64,000 bases of DNA, from NCBI RefSeq assembly GCF_032362555.1, contig NC_083508.1, positions 3,191,001-3,255,000 on the forward strand. Direction: 5' to 3'. The notes beneath the pieces are model-generated. The model searched no databases and was not told the DNA's origin. It saw nothing but the letters and a program-made list of their open reading frames with translations. Each line of letters starts with the position of its first letter. The first letter of the stretch is position 1. The stretch is from Amyelois transitella (taxonomy: Eukaryota > Arthropoda > Insecta > Lepidoptera > Pyralidae). Shown here piece by piece: positions 32,565-43,253 of the stretch. A program made the position numbers and the translations under genes.

Positions 32565-35500
32565 ATGTCTAAGAGATCCGCAGAAGAAAGCGGCAATGGC
32601 AGCAGCCAGCCGCCTATCAAGAAAGTCCACTTTGAACCACATCTGATCGGCCCCGTGTCGACACTTGAGGAAATGGACATAAAAGTTCTTCAATTCCAGA
32701 ATAAGAAGTTGGCTCAGGTGATTTAAACACATTGTATGCTCCTTATGGTCGAGACTGTAGTTGGTCGTTGTTTGATTTTCATGTATATTTGATTAACTGT
32801 TCTATGCTTATACACAGAAAAAAAGCCTACAACATACACTACATATTTACTGTTATTTTTTGATGTTCTCCAGTACAATGATGTAAATAAGATTATTTAA
32901 TTATTGTACATAAATATACAATTACAATACAATATATTGTACATTAACATCCAAAATAGAATCATCAATATGTATTCACAAACAACTGTTATCTTTATTG
33001 TTAAAGGTATCAGTAAGACAAAGCTTCATTCGTTATAAATTTAATAATATAGTTAGCAAATAGATGACATTTTTAACCAATAATCCAATTTTATTGTTAT
33101 GGTTACAAATAACCTCCAAAATATAAAAAAAAGTTGGTCCAATTACTTTGAACCTTTTATGAAAAAGGTTGTGTCAGCTAAGCGACATTGAAAGCTAATG
33201 AGAAAGTGACAAAAGATGCTGTTATTGATGATTAACTGGGGGTTTGTTCCATGTTTTGTAAGTCAACAAGCTTGACTTCAAGTGTTTTCCTTTATTCTTC
33301 TCCCAAGGTTTGAAGTTTACACTCTATGCTCAAGACTACAATAATTTCTTTCCAACATTACAACTATAAGCACTTACTACTTATTATGTCTTATTTTTTT
33401 CAGAGGATAGAACAACGTCACCGGTGTGAAGCAGAACTGCGAGCTAGAATAGAACAGCTTGAGAAGAGGCAGACACAGGACGATGCAGTGCTCTGTGTTG
33501 TGAACCGCTACTGGAATCTGCTGAATGAAGACATACGAGTACTGCTGCAACGATTTGATGCAGAAACAGCTGATGAATCGGAGAACAAAAGTATGCCATA
33601 CTTACCTAAATTAAAAACTTTTTTGTAAAGCCTAATCACATTGGTTACAAAATAATTCTTTTCTGATTTGCTATAAATATGAAGAATTAAAAATAAAAAT
33701 CAAAGAATGAATACAAAAGACCTGTAAACTTAAAACAAAATGTAACTAACTAACTGAATGATCAAATGAAACAATAACATCAATCCAATACTGGACTTGT
33801 TTTTAATTATATTTAAAAACCTCTTCATGACAAAAAAAACTAACAAATGTTATGATCATTGATTTCAGATGAAAATGAAGCCACTACATCATTCTTGATG
33901 CAGTTGTCAACTTGGGACAAGGAAGAGTTGGATGCTCAGTTGGCGAATAGAGTGCAAGTGAGCAAGCGGGCTGTGGCTAAAGTTCTGCAAGCTTTTGACA
34001 GGCTACAGCAGAGAAATGATAAGATATGGAAAGCTATAAAGGGAGAAGGCGAAGGTATTTTGTTTATGTCTTATTTAAATTATTAATTCAATGTTTTATT
34101 ACAATTCAAATGACTAATTTTTACTTTGATTTAGCGTGATAAAATAAAACGTAATACTCTCTGTATCTATATATATGTAAGAAGCATTGCAGCATGTCAT
34201 AGTGACTCAGTGGACCAACCAAAAATGATAAAATGAATCTGCAGACAAATCATACATACATATGGTCACGTCTATATCCCTTGCGGGGTAGACAGAGCCA
34301 ACAGTCTTGAAAAGACTGAATGGCCACTTTCAGCTTGGCTTAATGATAGAATTGAGATTCAGGTTGACAGGTTACTAGCCCATCGCCTAAAATACAAGTT
34401 TGTAAGCCCATCCCTCCATCCATCCATGGGAAAGAGATGGAGTGGTCCTATCCTTTTTTGATTAGTGCCGAGAACCACAAGGCACCGGTCGATCGAATCT
34501 GCAGACAAAAGGTATTCTAAACATGCTCTATTATAATTTTAGAAGGCGGTCCAGCTCCAAACCTGGAAGAAACAGTACTTGCTGCCAACGGCGAGGTGAC
34601 GGCGGAAAATCGGCGGTTACAAGCTCTGTGCACCACGCTGCATGACGCACATCACGCCATGACGCTGCGGGTGGCCAGGCTTCAGGACGCCGTCAATAGT
34701 CGCGACACCGAGAACGCAGAGTTAAAAAACCAGATTGATGATCTGCAGTACGAGCTAATGAAGGTAGGTGGCTTGCTATTCAGTTTAATCTGGGCAAGAT
34801 GACATAGAAAACTTGCTTGAAACATGTCGTAAAAGGCGAAATTATCCTATCCTGCCAATCTGATCTTGTTCTGGATATATTTAACTCGCACTTAATTTCT
34901 CTACTTAATCCAAAGGTCCGCCCATTGTATCAACATTGTTTGGACAATAAAGTTGAAATAAATAAATAAATAAACATAACTCACCTTCAACAGGTCCGTT
35001 CGCGCAACGACAAGTTGGAAAACCACTTAGCGGAGGCGATCGAGAAGTTGAAGAGCTACCACCAATCCGGGGCCACGGCGCCGGGCTCCAGCGCCGCCGC
35101 CGGCGCCGCGCCCGCGCCGCACTCGGCCGCGGCGGCCGCCAAGCTGGAGGACGTGGCGGCCGAGCTGGAGGAGCAGCGCGAGCTGGCCAACAACCGGCTG
35201 GCCGAGCTGGACAGGCTGCACAGGGAGCATAGGGACACGCTCAAGGAAGTCGAGAAGTTGAAGATGGACGTGAGTATACAGTGAGACACGGGGTTTTCTT
35301 TTTGGTGATGATGTAGCTAAAGGCTTGGGCTTCGGCAGGGTGCAATACATCACCTTTTACCGCCCTGGACCACACTCCGCCGGCCCTCCAGCTGGAGGAC
35401 ATCGCGGTCGAGCTCGAGGAGTGACGGGAACTCTACCCGCAGCTTCGCCCTCGTAAATTTTGCGCCATCTAAAAAGACGCCGAATTAAACTCCACCTACA

Positions 35501-38500
35501 AAAAGCGATGAATTTAGCGCCACCTACAAAAGAATACATGTTTTTCGCAAATCCTACGGAATCTATAGTTTTAACCGGCATGAAACGGGTACCCTTTGCC
35601 CTTTTCCAGACGCTTTAATACGTGATATTTCAAGAAGATTTATTCAGTAGATAAACCATGAAGAGGTAGCGAGCAAACAAATGTGACTGATAAATACTTA
35701 CGCTTTTATAATTTTAGTATTTGAATATGTAATAAAAATAACGTAAATGTTTCCAGATACGCCAACTACCAGAGTCTATAATCGTGGAGACAACAGAGTA
35801 CAAATGTCTTCAGAGCCAGTTCTCAGTGCTTTACAACGAGTCCATGCAGATGAAGACAGCCCTGGACGAGACACGCTTGCAGCTGCAGAACGCCAAGAAC
35901 CTGCATCTCAGGCAGATAGAGATGATGGAGGTTGGTGACATTTATTTTTGCCACTTTAGAATAGGATCACTCCATATTTTCTCATGGATGTCGTAAAAGG
36001 CGACTAAGGGACAGGCTTATAAACTTGATCAACCTATTTGAATCTCAATTCCATCATATAGCCGTGCAACACATTTGTTGCCTTTGTTTTTGAGTTTTGT
36101 CAAGACATGGCTCTGTTTACCCTGCAAGACGTACTAGACGTATATGTATTACAATGCGTGATGTGCATGACTCTTTATTTTTTTAGTAATGTACATTAGT
36201 TTGAGTGTCAACCAATACTCTTACGGCAATAAGAACTGTTAATGATTATTTATTGTCAGCAACAGGTCATAATAAAAGATATATACATATATACATACAG
36301 ATGGTCACGTCTATATCCCTTGCGGGGTAGACAGAGCTATCAGTCCTGAAAAGACTGAATGGCCACATTGAGCTATTTGGCTTAATGATAGAATCGAGAT
36401 TCAAATAGAGACAGGTTGATAGCCCATCGCCTAAAAAAGAATCCCAAGTTTGTAAGCCTATCCCTTAGTCGCCTTTTCCGACATCCATGGGAAAGAGATG
36501 AAGTCGTCCTATTCTTTTTTGTATTGGTGCCGTGAACCACACGGCAATAATAAAAAATAAGGTGATAAAAGATAATTTATATAATATAATTTTTTTTATT
36601 TTATTTTATTAGAGCGAAGAATTATCAAGGCAGAAAGCGCTAAGAGCCGAGATGATACAACTGGAAGATGTCCTAGGCCAGCTACGGAAGGAATATGAAA
36701 TGCTGCGTATAGAGTTTGAACAGAACTTGGCAGCAAACGAGCAAACGGGACCCATCAACCGTGAGATGAGGCACTTGATAACGTCACTACAGAATCATAA
36801 CCAACAGTTGAAAGGGGAGGTGCACAGGTATAAGAGGAAATATAAGGATGCGAGTCAGGAGTTGAATAAGGTACGGTCGACATATTGTTGAGGTTTTGTT
36901 CTTTTATTTACAGCAAGTCAGAAGGTTACTTATGTATATCCGTAACGGGATATGCTTTTTGGTGTAGTAGTTAATGTACTGCCTCTGGACCAAAGGTTCT
37001 GATTTCAATCCGAGTTAATTCTGTTGGATGTATGTCCAAGTTATTAGGTCAATCTGTGTGGTCATTTGGTTTTGATGTTCTTCTTGTAGGCATTGGGATA
37101 GCAAACCGTCACTATTTGAATGTGGACTTTCAGTATTTTCAAGGCAGTTGGCTCTGTCTATCGCGCAAGGGATATAGACGTGAATATATTTATGTATGTT
37201 ATGATGAAAAATGGTATTTCTTTCGGAATGGTAACTTTTTCCTATCAAACAAGTATGTGCTGTATAATATAGTATTGTAAAGCTATTCTTATTCTTTACC
37301 AAGATGACATTTAGCAAAAAGTTTTTGCAATTTAGTCTTAACATACATAACCTTTGGGTAAACTGTACCTATTACCTATTTTTTTTTTTCAATACATTTT
37401 TGTTTATTTTGCTCTCAACATTTCAGTGTCTTTTTGTTATGTTATGATGCATTAAATTTTTTTTTTCGTTTTTCGAATATTATAATTAATAAGTGTGATT
37501 TTGATAACTTTGCTCTCAAAAATTTTTGTGTATTTCTGTAATGATGCATTATTTTTTTTTTTAATTGTTTATATATTATAATTAACTAGTCTGATATAAT
37601 TTGCAAGGCGCGCAAGGAGCTGGAGGAGGCGCCGGCGCGCGGCGGCGAGGCGCCCGACGAGAAGCCGCTCGCCGTCAAGAAGGAGGAGCCCGACCCGGAG
37701 GTAACCCGACTGCTGAACATAATCCTAATCATCACTACATAGTATAAAACAAAGTCGCTACTTTAGTCTGTTTGTCTGTATGCTTAAATCTTTAAAATTA
37801 CGCAACGGTATTTGATGCGGTTTTTTGTAACAGGTAGAGTGATTCAAGAGGAAGGTTTTTATGTGTAATAAAATTTATAATTTTGCACCCGTGCGAAGCC
37901 GGGGCGGGTCGCTAGTAATAAATATAAATAAATAAATCTTTATTGTCTCACCACTCACAAGGCCGTGTGGTTCCCAATGCACCAATAAAAAAGAATTGGA
38001 CCACTCCGTCTCGTTCACATGGATGTCGTTAAATGCGACTAAGGGATAGGCTTATGAACTTGGGATTCTTCTTTTAGGCGGTGGGCTAGCAACCTGTCAC
38101 TATTTGAATCTCAATTCCATCATAAAGCCAAACAGCTGAACGTGGCCTATTAGTCTTTTCAAGATTGTTGGCTCTGTCTATCCCGCAAGGGATATAGACG
38201 TGATTATATGTATGTATCACAAGGCCTCTTCATGTTGGCTTCTCAGCTATTTGGCTTATTGATAGAATTGACAGTTGCTAGCCCATCGCCTATAAGAGGA
38301 TAAGTTTATAAGCCTATGACTTTGTCGCCTTTTACGACACCCACGGGAAAGAGTTGTTTTTTATTGGTGCCGGGAACCACACGGCAGTTTGAGAAATCCA
38401 TATCACGCCTCTTTCCTGGACGGGAAGACAGAGACCATTACTCTCTCTAGCTTGAGAAAGTGGTATAAACCGATGTGTAACGGCGAATACTGTTCAGGGC

Positions 38501-41417
38501 TCCGAAGGCAGCAGCGGCGGCGCGGCGGGCGCTGCGGCGGCGGGGGCGGAGCGCGCCAGCAAGGAGCACGCGCGCGCCAAGCTGCAGGAGCACGAGCTGC
38601 TGGTCAAGGAGCTCAAGCTGCAGCTCAAGTGAGTGCCTGCTGGCGGCTGGTGCCTTAGACGAGCCCGCGACTTCGTCCGCGTGGAATAGTAATTTAGGGC
38701 ATTGTTAACTGTGAAATAGCTGAACGTGGCCATCCAGTCTTTTCAAGACTGTTGGCTCTGTCTACCCCGCTGGGGATATAGACGTGATTATATGTATGTA
38801 TGTTGAAGCCCTCAAGGATGAATAATTTTCCTCCGTTTTTTTTTTTCACATTTTCCGTTCCGTTTCCAATGTTCTCTTCCTTATATACCAATCATGCCTG
38901 ATATGATCACAAGTTTTGGAAAACTGTTCTAATGGATATAATTATTACAAATTACAAATTGTAACATTTCCCTTTCAGGAAGGCAGTAAACGAGCAGAAG
39001 GAGTTGAAGCTTCTACTCGACATGTACAAAGGGGTCAGTAAAGAGCAGAGAGACAAGGTCCAGCTCATGGCGGCCGAGAGGAAGGCCAGGCAGGAGTTGG
39101 AAGACCACCGGCAGAAGGCTAAGATGGCACAGGTTCGTGGTAGTTAGTTGACCTAAGGTCCTAAGGATGACGTGGAACCTTTGAAGCGCTTGGCAAGAAT
39201 GTCAGAATGTTGCAAAGTGCCTGTAAGTTTATCTTAGCAGTCCGCATTACAAAAGACAGGCTTTCATCAGCGCAACTCTGTCAGTGTGAGTTTAGCGTTA
39301 TCTACAAAAAGCGAAGGATTTAATACTAGATACAAAAAAGCGACGAAATTAGCGCCACATCCAAAAGAACTCAGGTATCCCAAATCTCACGTATACAAAG
39401 AAAAAAAGAATAGGACCACTTCATCTCTTTCCTATGGATGTCGTAAAAGGCGACTGCGGGATAGGCTTATAAACTTGGTATTCTTCTTTTAGGCGACAGT
39501 CTAGCCACCTGTCACTATTTGAATCTCAATTCTATCATTAAGCCAAACTGCTGAATTTGGCCTATCAGTCTTTTGGGACTATCGGCTGCGTCTTCCCCGC
39601 AAGGGATATAGACGTACGTGATTATATGTATGTATGTATGAAAGGTACTCTATTTCCTTCAACGGAGTCTTAATTATGAACGAGTATATGTAATATTTCA
39701 AGAAGATTAATTCAGTAAATAGGGTAATAAAAAAACAAATAAACTTGCATTCGCATTTATAATATCAGATCAGAGTACATTTGGTTCCGCGTGTCGGCAG
39801 GAGAGCAAGCGCGAGCGGCGGCTGGCGGACGAGGACGCGCTGCGCAAGATCAAGCAGCTGGAGGAGCAGAAGTACGAGCTGCAGAAGCAGCTGGCGTGCG
39901 CGCGCCCCGGCAGCGACCCGCTGCACGCCTTCGCGCGGCCCTTCGCCGGCTCGCAGGTAGCGTCAGCATCATATACAGCGTGACATTCAAAACAACTGCA
40001 TCCCTTTAAACATAGACTATACCCATGCTTCTGAGCCGTTTGAGCCTATTTTTATTTAAATTAAACGTCATCATTTTCACATTTAAAAAACCCTCAAAAA
40101 CTATGTCACACGCTTCATTAAAGACCAATACTACAAAATAAATTAAAACTAAACATGTAAATAAATGTATGAAAAATAAATTATTTTTCTAGTATCAAGA
40201 TCAAGTAAAGTACAGCTGTCGAGATCGCTCAGCTGAATGAATGACGGGGTGATATGACGTATTTAGGATCGTGGATTTTGATACTTTTATTTTTTTTCGT
40301 ACTTTCTGAAATATGAACCTATATTTATCTTTTAACGTTTTTAAATATTCTTTAGATGAGTACACTTAACAGTTAAATTTATGCAGTTGAATTAAAAGTC
40401 ACCCTCACATTAAAACAGGAGGAAGAAGCCCTTCTGAACGAGATGGAAGTGACCGGGCAGGCGTTCGAGGACATGCAGGAGCAGAACTCGAGGCTCATAC
40501 AGCAGCTGCGGGAGAAGGACGATGCCAACTTCAAGCTCATGTCGGAGCGGATCAAAGCAAACTCTTTGCACAAACTGTTGAGGGAAGAGAAGCAGTTACT
40601 GCAGGAGCAGGTAATTCCCCAAATACAAATTCAACATATTTTTTTCATTATTATGGGACATTTTCACAAAATACTTTCTTATTTTAGGCGATGGGCAAGC
40701 AACCTGTCACTATTTGAATATCAATTCTATCATTTAGCCAAACAGCTGAACGTGGCCTATCAGTCTTTTCAAGACTGTTGGCTTTGTCTACCCCGCAAGG
40801 GATATTGATAGACGTGACTATATTTATGTATGTATGTATTCCACAAAAAACATCACTTAATAATTGTCATATCGTCTGGTTTCAGAATATTGTGGTTGAC
40901 GTCAAATAAATTAATAAAATAAAAAAACATTTTAGGTGCTTACGCGGGACCAGCAAATAGAATCAATGGGCGCCGTCGCTCGGAGACTAGAAGAGAAAGA
41001 GAGATTGTTACAGAGCACTCTCTCCGCGGTGGAGAAGGAGTTGGTTCTACGTCAGCAAGCGATGGAGATGCACAAGCGGAAAGCTATAGAGTCTGCGCAG
41101 TCCGCCGCTGATCTAAAACTGCATCTTGGTAAGAGATTCAGTCTTATTAGTATTCAGATAATAATTCGCATGGGTAGCATTTAATACATATAAAACTTAA
41201 CCTTGATTCTCTCGATTGATCTATTAAAAAAAATTGCATCAAAATCCTTTGTGTGTTTTAACGATTTAAACATACAGATATAGGGATCGACGCGGGAAGC
41301 GACTTTGCTAACTATGTAGTGAAAAGGTGGCGACGTCTCACGCCATCAGCCAATCACAGCGAAGAATGCGACATACATGAATTTGAGCATAAATACATAT
41401 ATATATATATATATATA

Positions 41418-41486
<69 letters not shown>

Positions 41487-43253
41487 ATCGCTTATATATC
41501 CCTTTTGGGGGAACAGAGCTGACAGACAGTCTTGAAAAGACTGATTCACTGTTTGGCTTAATGATATAATAGATATTTAAATAGTGACAGGTTGCTAGCC
41601 TATCTTTTAGTCGCCTTTAACGACATCAATGTGAAAGAGATGGAGTGGTCCTATTATTTTTCTATTGGCGCCGTAAACCACGACACACGACATGATATGG
41701 CATATTTATGTATGTATGTTTTAAGAAGAGAAGTCTAGCCTGCAGTTTCTGGAGTGCATATGTTTACAAGTGTTTTTTTTTTTTCAGAAAAATACCACGC
41801 TCAGATGAAAGAGGCGCAGCAAGTAGTGGCGGAGAAGACCAGCGCTTTAGAAGCTGAAGCGTACAAGACCAAGCGGTTACATGTGAGTTATATTAGTACA
41901 TTGTCACGATAGGATTTGAATGTGCAATATGTGCGTGTCACTTTTTTATTCGATTTTCAATATTTATTAGATGTGACGTCAATAAGTGATATCTTGTATC
42001 CAATTTTGAAAATAAATCTATTCTATCTTTACCATGGATGTCGTAAAGGGCGACTAAGGGAGGAGTAAGACTAACTTATGAACTTGGGCTTCCTCTTACA
42101 GGCTATAGGCTAACAACCTGTCACTATTTGTATCTCAATTCCATCACAGCTGAACGTTGCCTTTGAGTTGTTTCGAGACTGTTGGCTCTGTTTACCCCGC
42201 AAGTGATATAGACATGAGTATGTATGTATTAATGATTTGTTTAAATCAAGCGTTAAATTTTCATATGTTTGTATCCTTTAGGAGGAGCTAGCGATGCTCC
42301 GAAGGAAGGCAGAGCGCATGAAGAAGATGGAACAAGCTGGAAGCAGCATGGACGAGGTGCTGCTGGAGGAGATCAAGGAGTACAAGGAGACTCTGACATG
42401 CCCGTCGTGCAAGGTGACGTGTTGTTACTCGTACATTGTCCGGTTTTGTGGCCAATTATAGTTAAGAGAGTTCTGTCTCCGACAACTGATTTAAAACTTT
42501 GGCGTTGCATTATAATATTTATAAATAACTCGCTCGGTGACCACGTATCATTGTGACATGATTCGACACGTCCGAGATAAAATGGATTAAAACCATTATT
42601 ATTTATAAATAATAATCAAACTATAAAAGTATAAATAAATATAGAGCTGACTAAAAGTGGGACAGGTCCGGCGTCGTCGAACTTTTAAATACCAAATTTC
42701 GAATGTTTTAAAAAAGGGACATGTTAGAAGTACCCGTAATTGTCGAATATGCATGAAAAGAGTAATGAGTATGGAGAAAGCGGGTGAGGTCTGTAATGAT
42801 CGTAGCAAGTGGAAATCCATAGACTCTTGTCGTAACTCCAATGGGAGGCAAGCGTGATGGAATGTATCTATAATACTCCGACATTCACTCTCAATCAACA
42901 CTCTGACGCTTCAATGCTCCTTCCATCTTTTCTTAACACTCTATCCTTTGAATTTGGAATAATAATTATGATTTGAAACTGTATGATTAGGTTGTCTTGC
43001 ATCGACTCACATTTTTTTTATACGCTCTCTCTCTCATCTTGAGCTACCGTTTCAGTTGCGCTTCTTTAGTAACAATCAAATGAACGAGCCGCATTTTCAG
43101 GTGAAACGCAAAGACGCAGTGCTGACGAAGTGCTTCCACGTGTTCTGCTGGGACTGCCTGCGCACGCGCTACGAGACGCGCCAGCGGAAGTGCCCCAAGT
43201 GCAACGCGGCCTTCGGCGCCAACGACTACCATCGCCTCTATCTCTCCACTTAG
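32565..43253 (+). CDS. Bre1: Bre1 (RNF20/RNF40), E3 ligase for histone H2B monoubiquitination
   Basis: Sixteen coding exons joined in frame give 917 aa: 32565-32717, 33404-33590, 33869-34054, 34543-34763, 34994-35269, 35757-35930, 36613-36870, 37608-37700, 38498-38628, 38979-39132, 39801-39956, 40419-40610, 40936-41128, 41788-41882, 42282-42413, 43101-43253. Every intron is GT-AG. The N-terminus is [12 protein letters not shown] with a basic PPIKK patch, the usual Bre1 start. Long coiled coils (exons 2-15), which mediate Rad6 and dimer contacts, end in a C3HC4 RING: Cys863, Cys866, Cys878, His880, Cys883, Cys886, Cys898, Cys901, all present. The RING is split by intron 15 just after its second Cys. 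Ala/Gly/Pro-rich low-complexity stretches occur in exons 5 and 9, and exons 5, 8, 9 and 11 are strikingly GC-rich. Human RNF20 is 975 aa, so the length fits. With the E2 Rad6, Bre1 ubiquitinates H2B in transcribed chromatin. Introns are loaded with SINE-like copies. Confidence 0.97.
34250..34494 (-). repeat. SINE-like family A in Bre1 intron 3, exact 15-bp target-site duplication
   Basis: GAATCTGCAGACAAA occurs at 34235-34249 and 34495-34509, immediately flanking the element. On the element strand the head begins GATCGACCGGTGCC, showing sequence 5' of the GCCGTGTGG box. Confidence 0.9.
34895..34980 (+). mobile_element. Possible LINE-type 3' end in Bre1 intron 4
   Basis: 'ttgtttggacaataaagttg' followed by AAATA repeats looks like a retroposon 3' end with A-rich tail. 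Confidence 0.4.
35375..35432 (+). pseudogene. Decayed partial duplicate of Bre1 exon 5 in intron 5
   Basis: CTGGAGGACATCGCGGTCGA continues GCTCGAGGAG-TGA-CGGGAAC, aligning with exon 5 at 35141-35185 (CTGGAGGACGTGGCGGCCGA then GCTGGAGGAG-CAG-CGCGAGC). The copy reads [10 protein letters not shown], then a stop where the exon has Gln. It has no splice sites of its own and is about 105 bp past the exon. Confidence 0.75.
35432..35660 (+). repeat. Retroposon family B copy in Bre1 intron 5
   Basis: CCCGCAGCTTCGCCCTCG head, two 'agcgccacctacaaaa'-type short repeats, 'cgcaaatcctacgga' and 'atatttcaagaagattta'. The same order occurs at 39286-39720. Confidence 0.55.
35958..36150 (+). repeat. SINE-like family A partial copy in Bre1 intron 6
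   Basis: 'aggatcactcc', 'ggatgtcgtaaaaggcgac', 'ggcttataaacttg' and 'tttgaatctcaattcc'. Confidence 0.65.
36290..36546 (-). repeat. SINE-like family A, full-length copy in Bre1 intron 6
   Basis: Complete reverse copy. Flanks ATAATAAAAGAT and ATAATAAAAAAT look like a target-site duplication with one mismatch. Confidence 0.8.
36950..37205 (+). repeat. tRNA-derived SINE-type head plus SINE-like family A 3' part in Bre1 intron 7
   Basis: GGTGTAGTAGTTAATGTACT resembles an A box, and GGTTCTGATTTCAATCC resembles a B box, at a tRNA-like spacing. 37075-37205 continues with the family A middle and 3' end ('ggatatagacgtgaa'). This may be two adjacent insertions or a chimera. Confidence 0.45.
37740..37918 (-). 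repeat. Retroposon family B fragment in Bre1 intron 8
   Basis: 'gtctgtttgtctgtatgct' to CGTGCGAAGCCGGGGCGGGT and CGCTAGTA; the same ending occurs at 63768-63790. Confidence 0.55.
37962..38386. repeat. Two SINE-like family A copies tail to tail in Bre1 intron 8
   Basis: 37964-38218 is a full plus-strand copy. 38222-38386 is a partial minus-strand copy ending in CACACGGCA. Together they form an inverted repeat within one intron. Confidence 0.75.
38653..38900 (+). repeat. Family B retroposon interrupted by a family A SINE fragment, Bre1 intron 9
   Basis: GAGCCCGCGACTTCGTCCGC and 'gggcattgtt' (to about 38709) resume at about 38801 with 'ttgaagccctcaaggatg', exactly where the 5614 copy is continuous. 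The intervening 38712-38800 is a family A 3' end. Confidence 0.65.
39286..39720 (+). repeat. Family B-related retroposon interrupted by a SINE-like family A copy, Bre1 intron 10
   Basis: 39290-39392 and 39645-39720 match the 35460-35660 copy in order. Between them, 39400-39640 is a family A copy lacking its head. Confidence 0.65.
40672..40840 (+). repeat. SINE-like family A 3' half in Bre1 intron 12
   Basis: 'ttcttattttaggcgatggg' to 'ggatattgatagacgtgac' plus TATG repeats. Confidence 0.7.
41395..41480. repeat. TA dinucleotide microsatellite in Bre1 intron 13
   Basis: Roughly 85 bp of nearly pure TA repeat with two interruptions (ATAATATA type), directly joined to the tail side of the SINE-like copy at 41485-41700. 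Confidence 0.9.
41485..41715 (-). repeat. SINE-like family A copy in Bre1 intron 13
   Basis: 'cgcttatatatcccttttgg', 'cagtcttgaaaagactga', 'tagtcgcctttaacgacatc' and 'ggcgccgtaaacca' in reverse family order. Confidence 0.7.
41970..42028 (+). mobile_element. Non-LTR 3' tail (family D) in Bre1 intron 14
   Basis: Matches 23590-23630: 'gtgatatcttgtatccaatt' then TTGAAAATAAATCTATTC. Confidence 0.65.
42030..42228 (+). repeat. SINE-like family A copy in Bre1 intron 14
   Basis: 'atggatgtcgtaaagggcga' through 'gttggctctgtttaccccgc' and 'gatatagacatgagtatg'; headless, starting where the family D tail stops. Confidence 0.7.
42655..42870 (+). mobile_element. Non-LTR retrotransposon (family L1w) C-terminal fragment in Bre1 intron 15
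   Basis: The frame reads [20 protein letters not shown], then [20 protein letters not shown] and CNDRSKWKS, co-linear with the 21237-21513 ORF (STRNRRACMKTVMNVDEAKE, VCRDRGKWKE). Ends in a TGA near 42857. Confidence 0.7.

Noticed and set aside
35027-35353. Minus-strand ORFs over Bre1 exon 5
   Set aside because: Produced by the GC-rich coding exon on the plus strand, which is in frame with the full Bre1 model.
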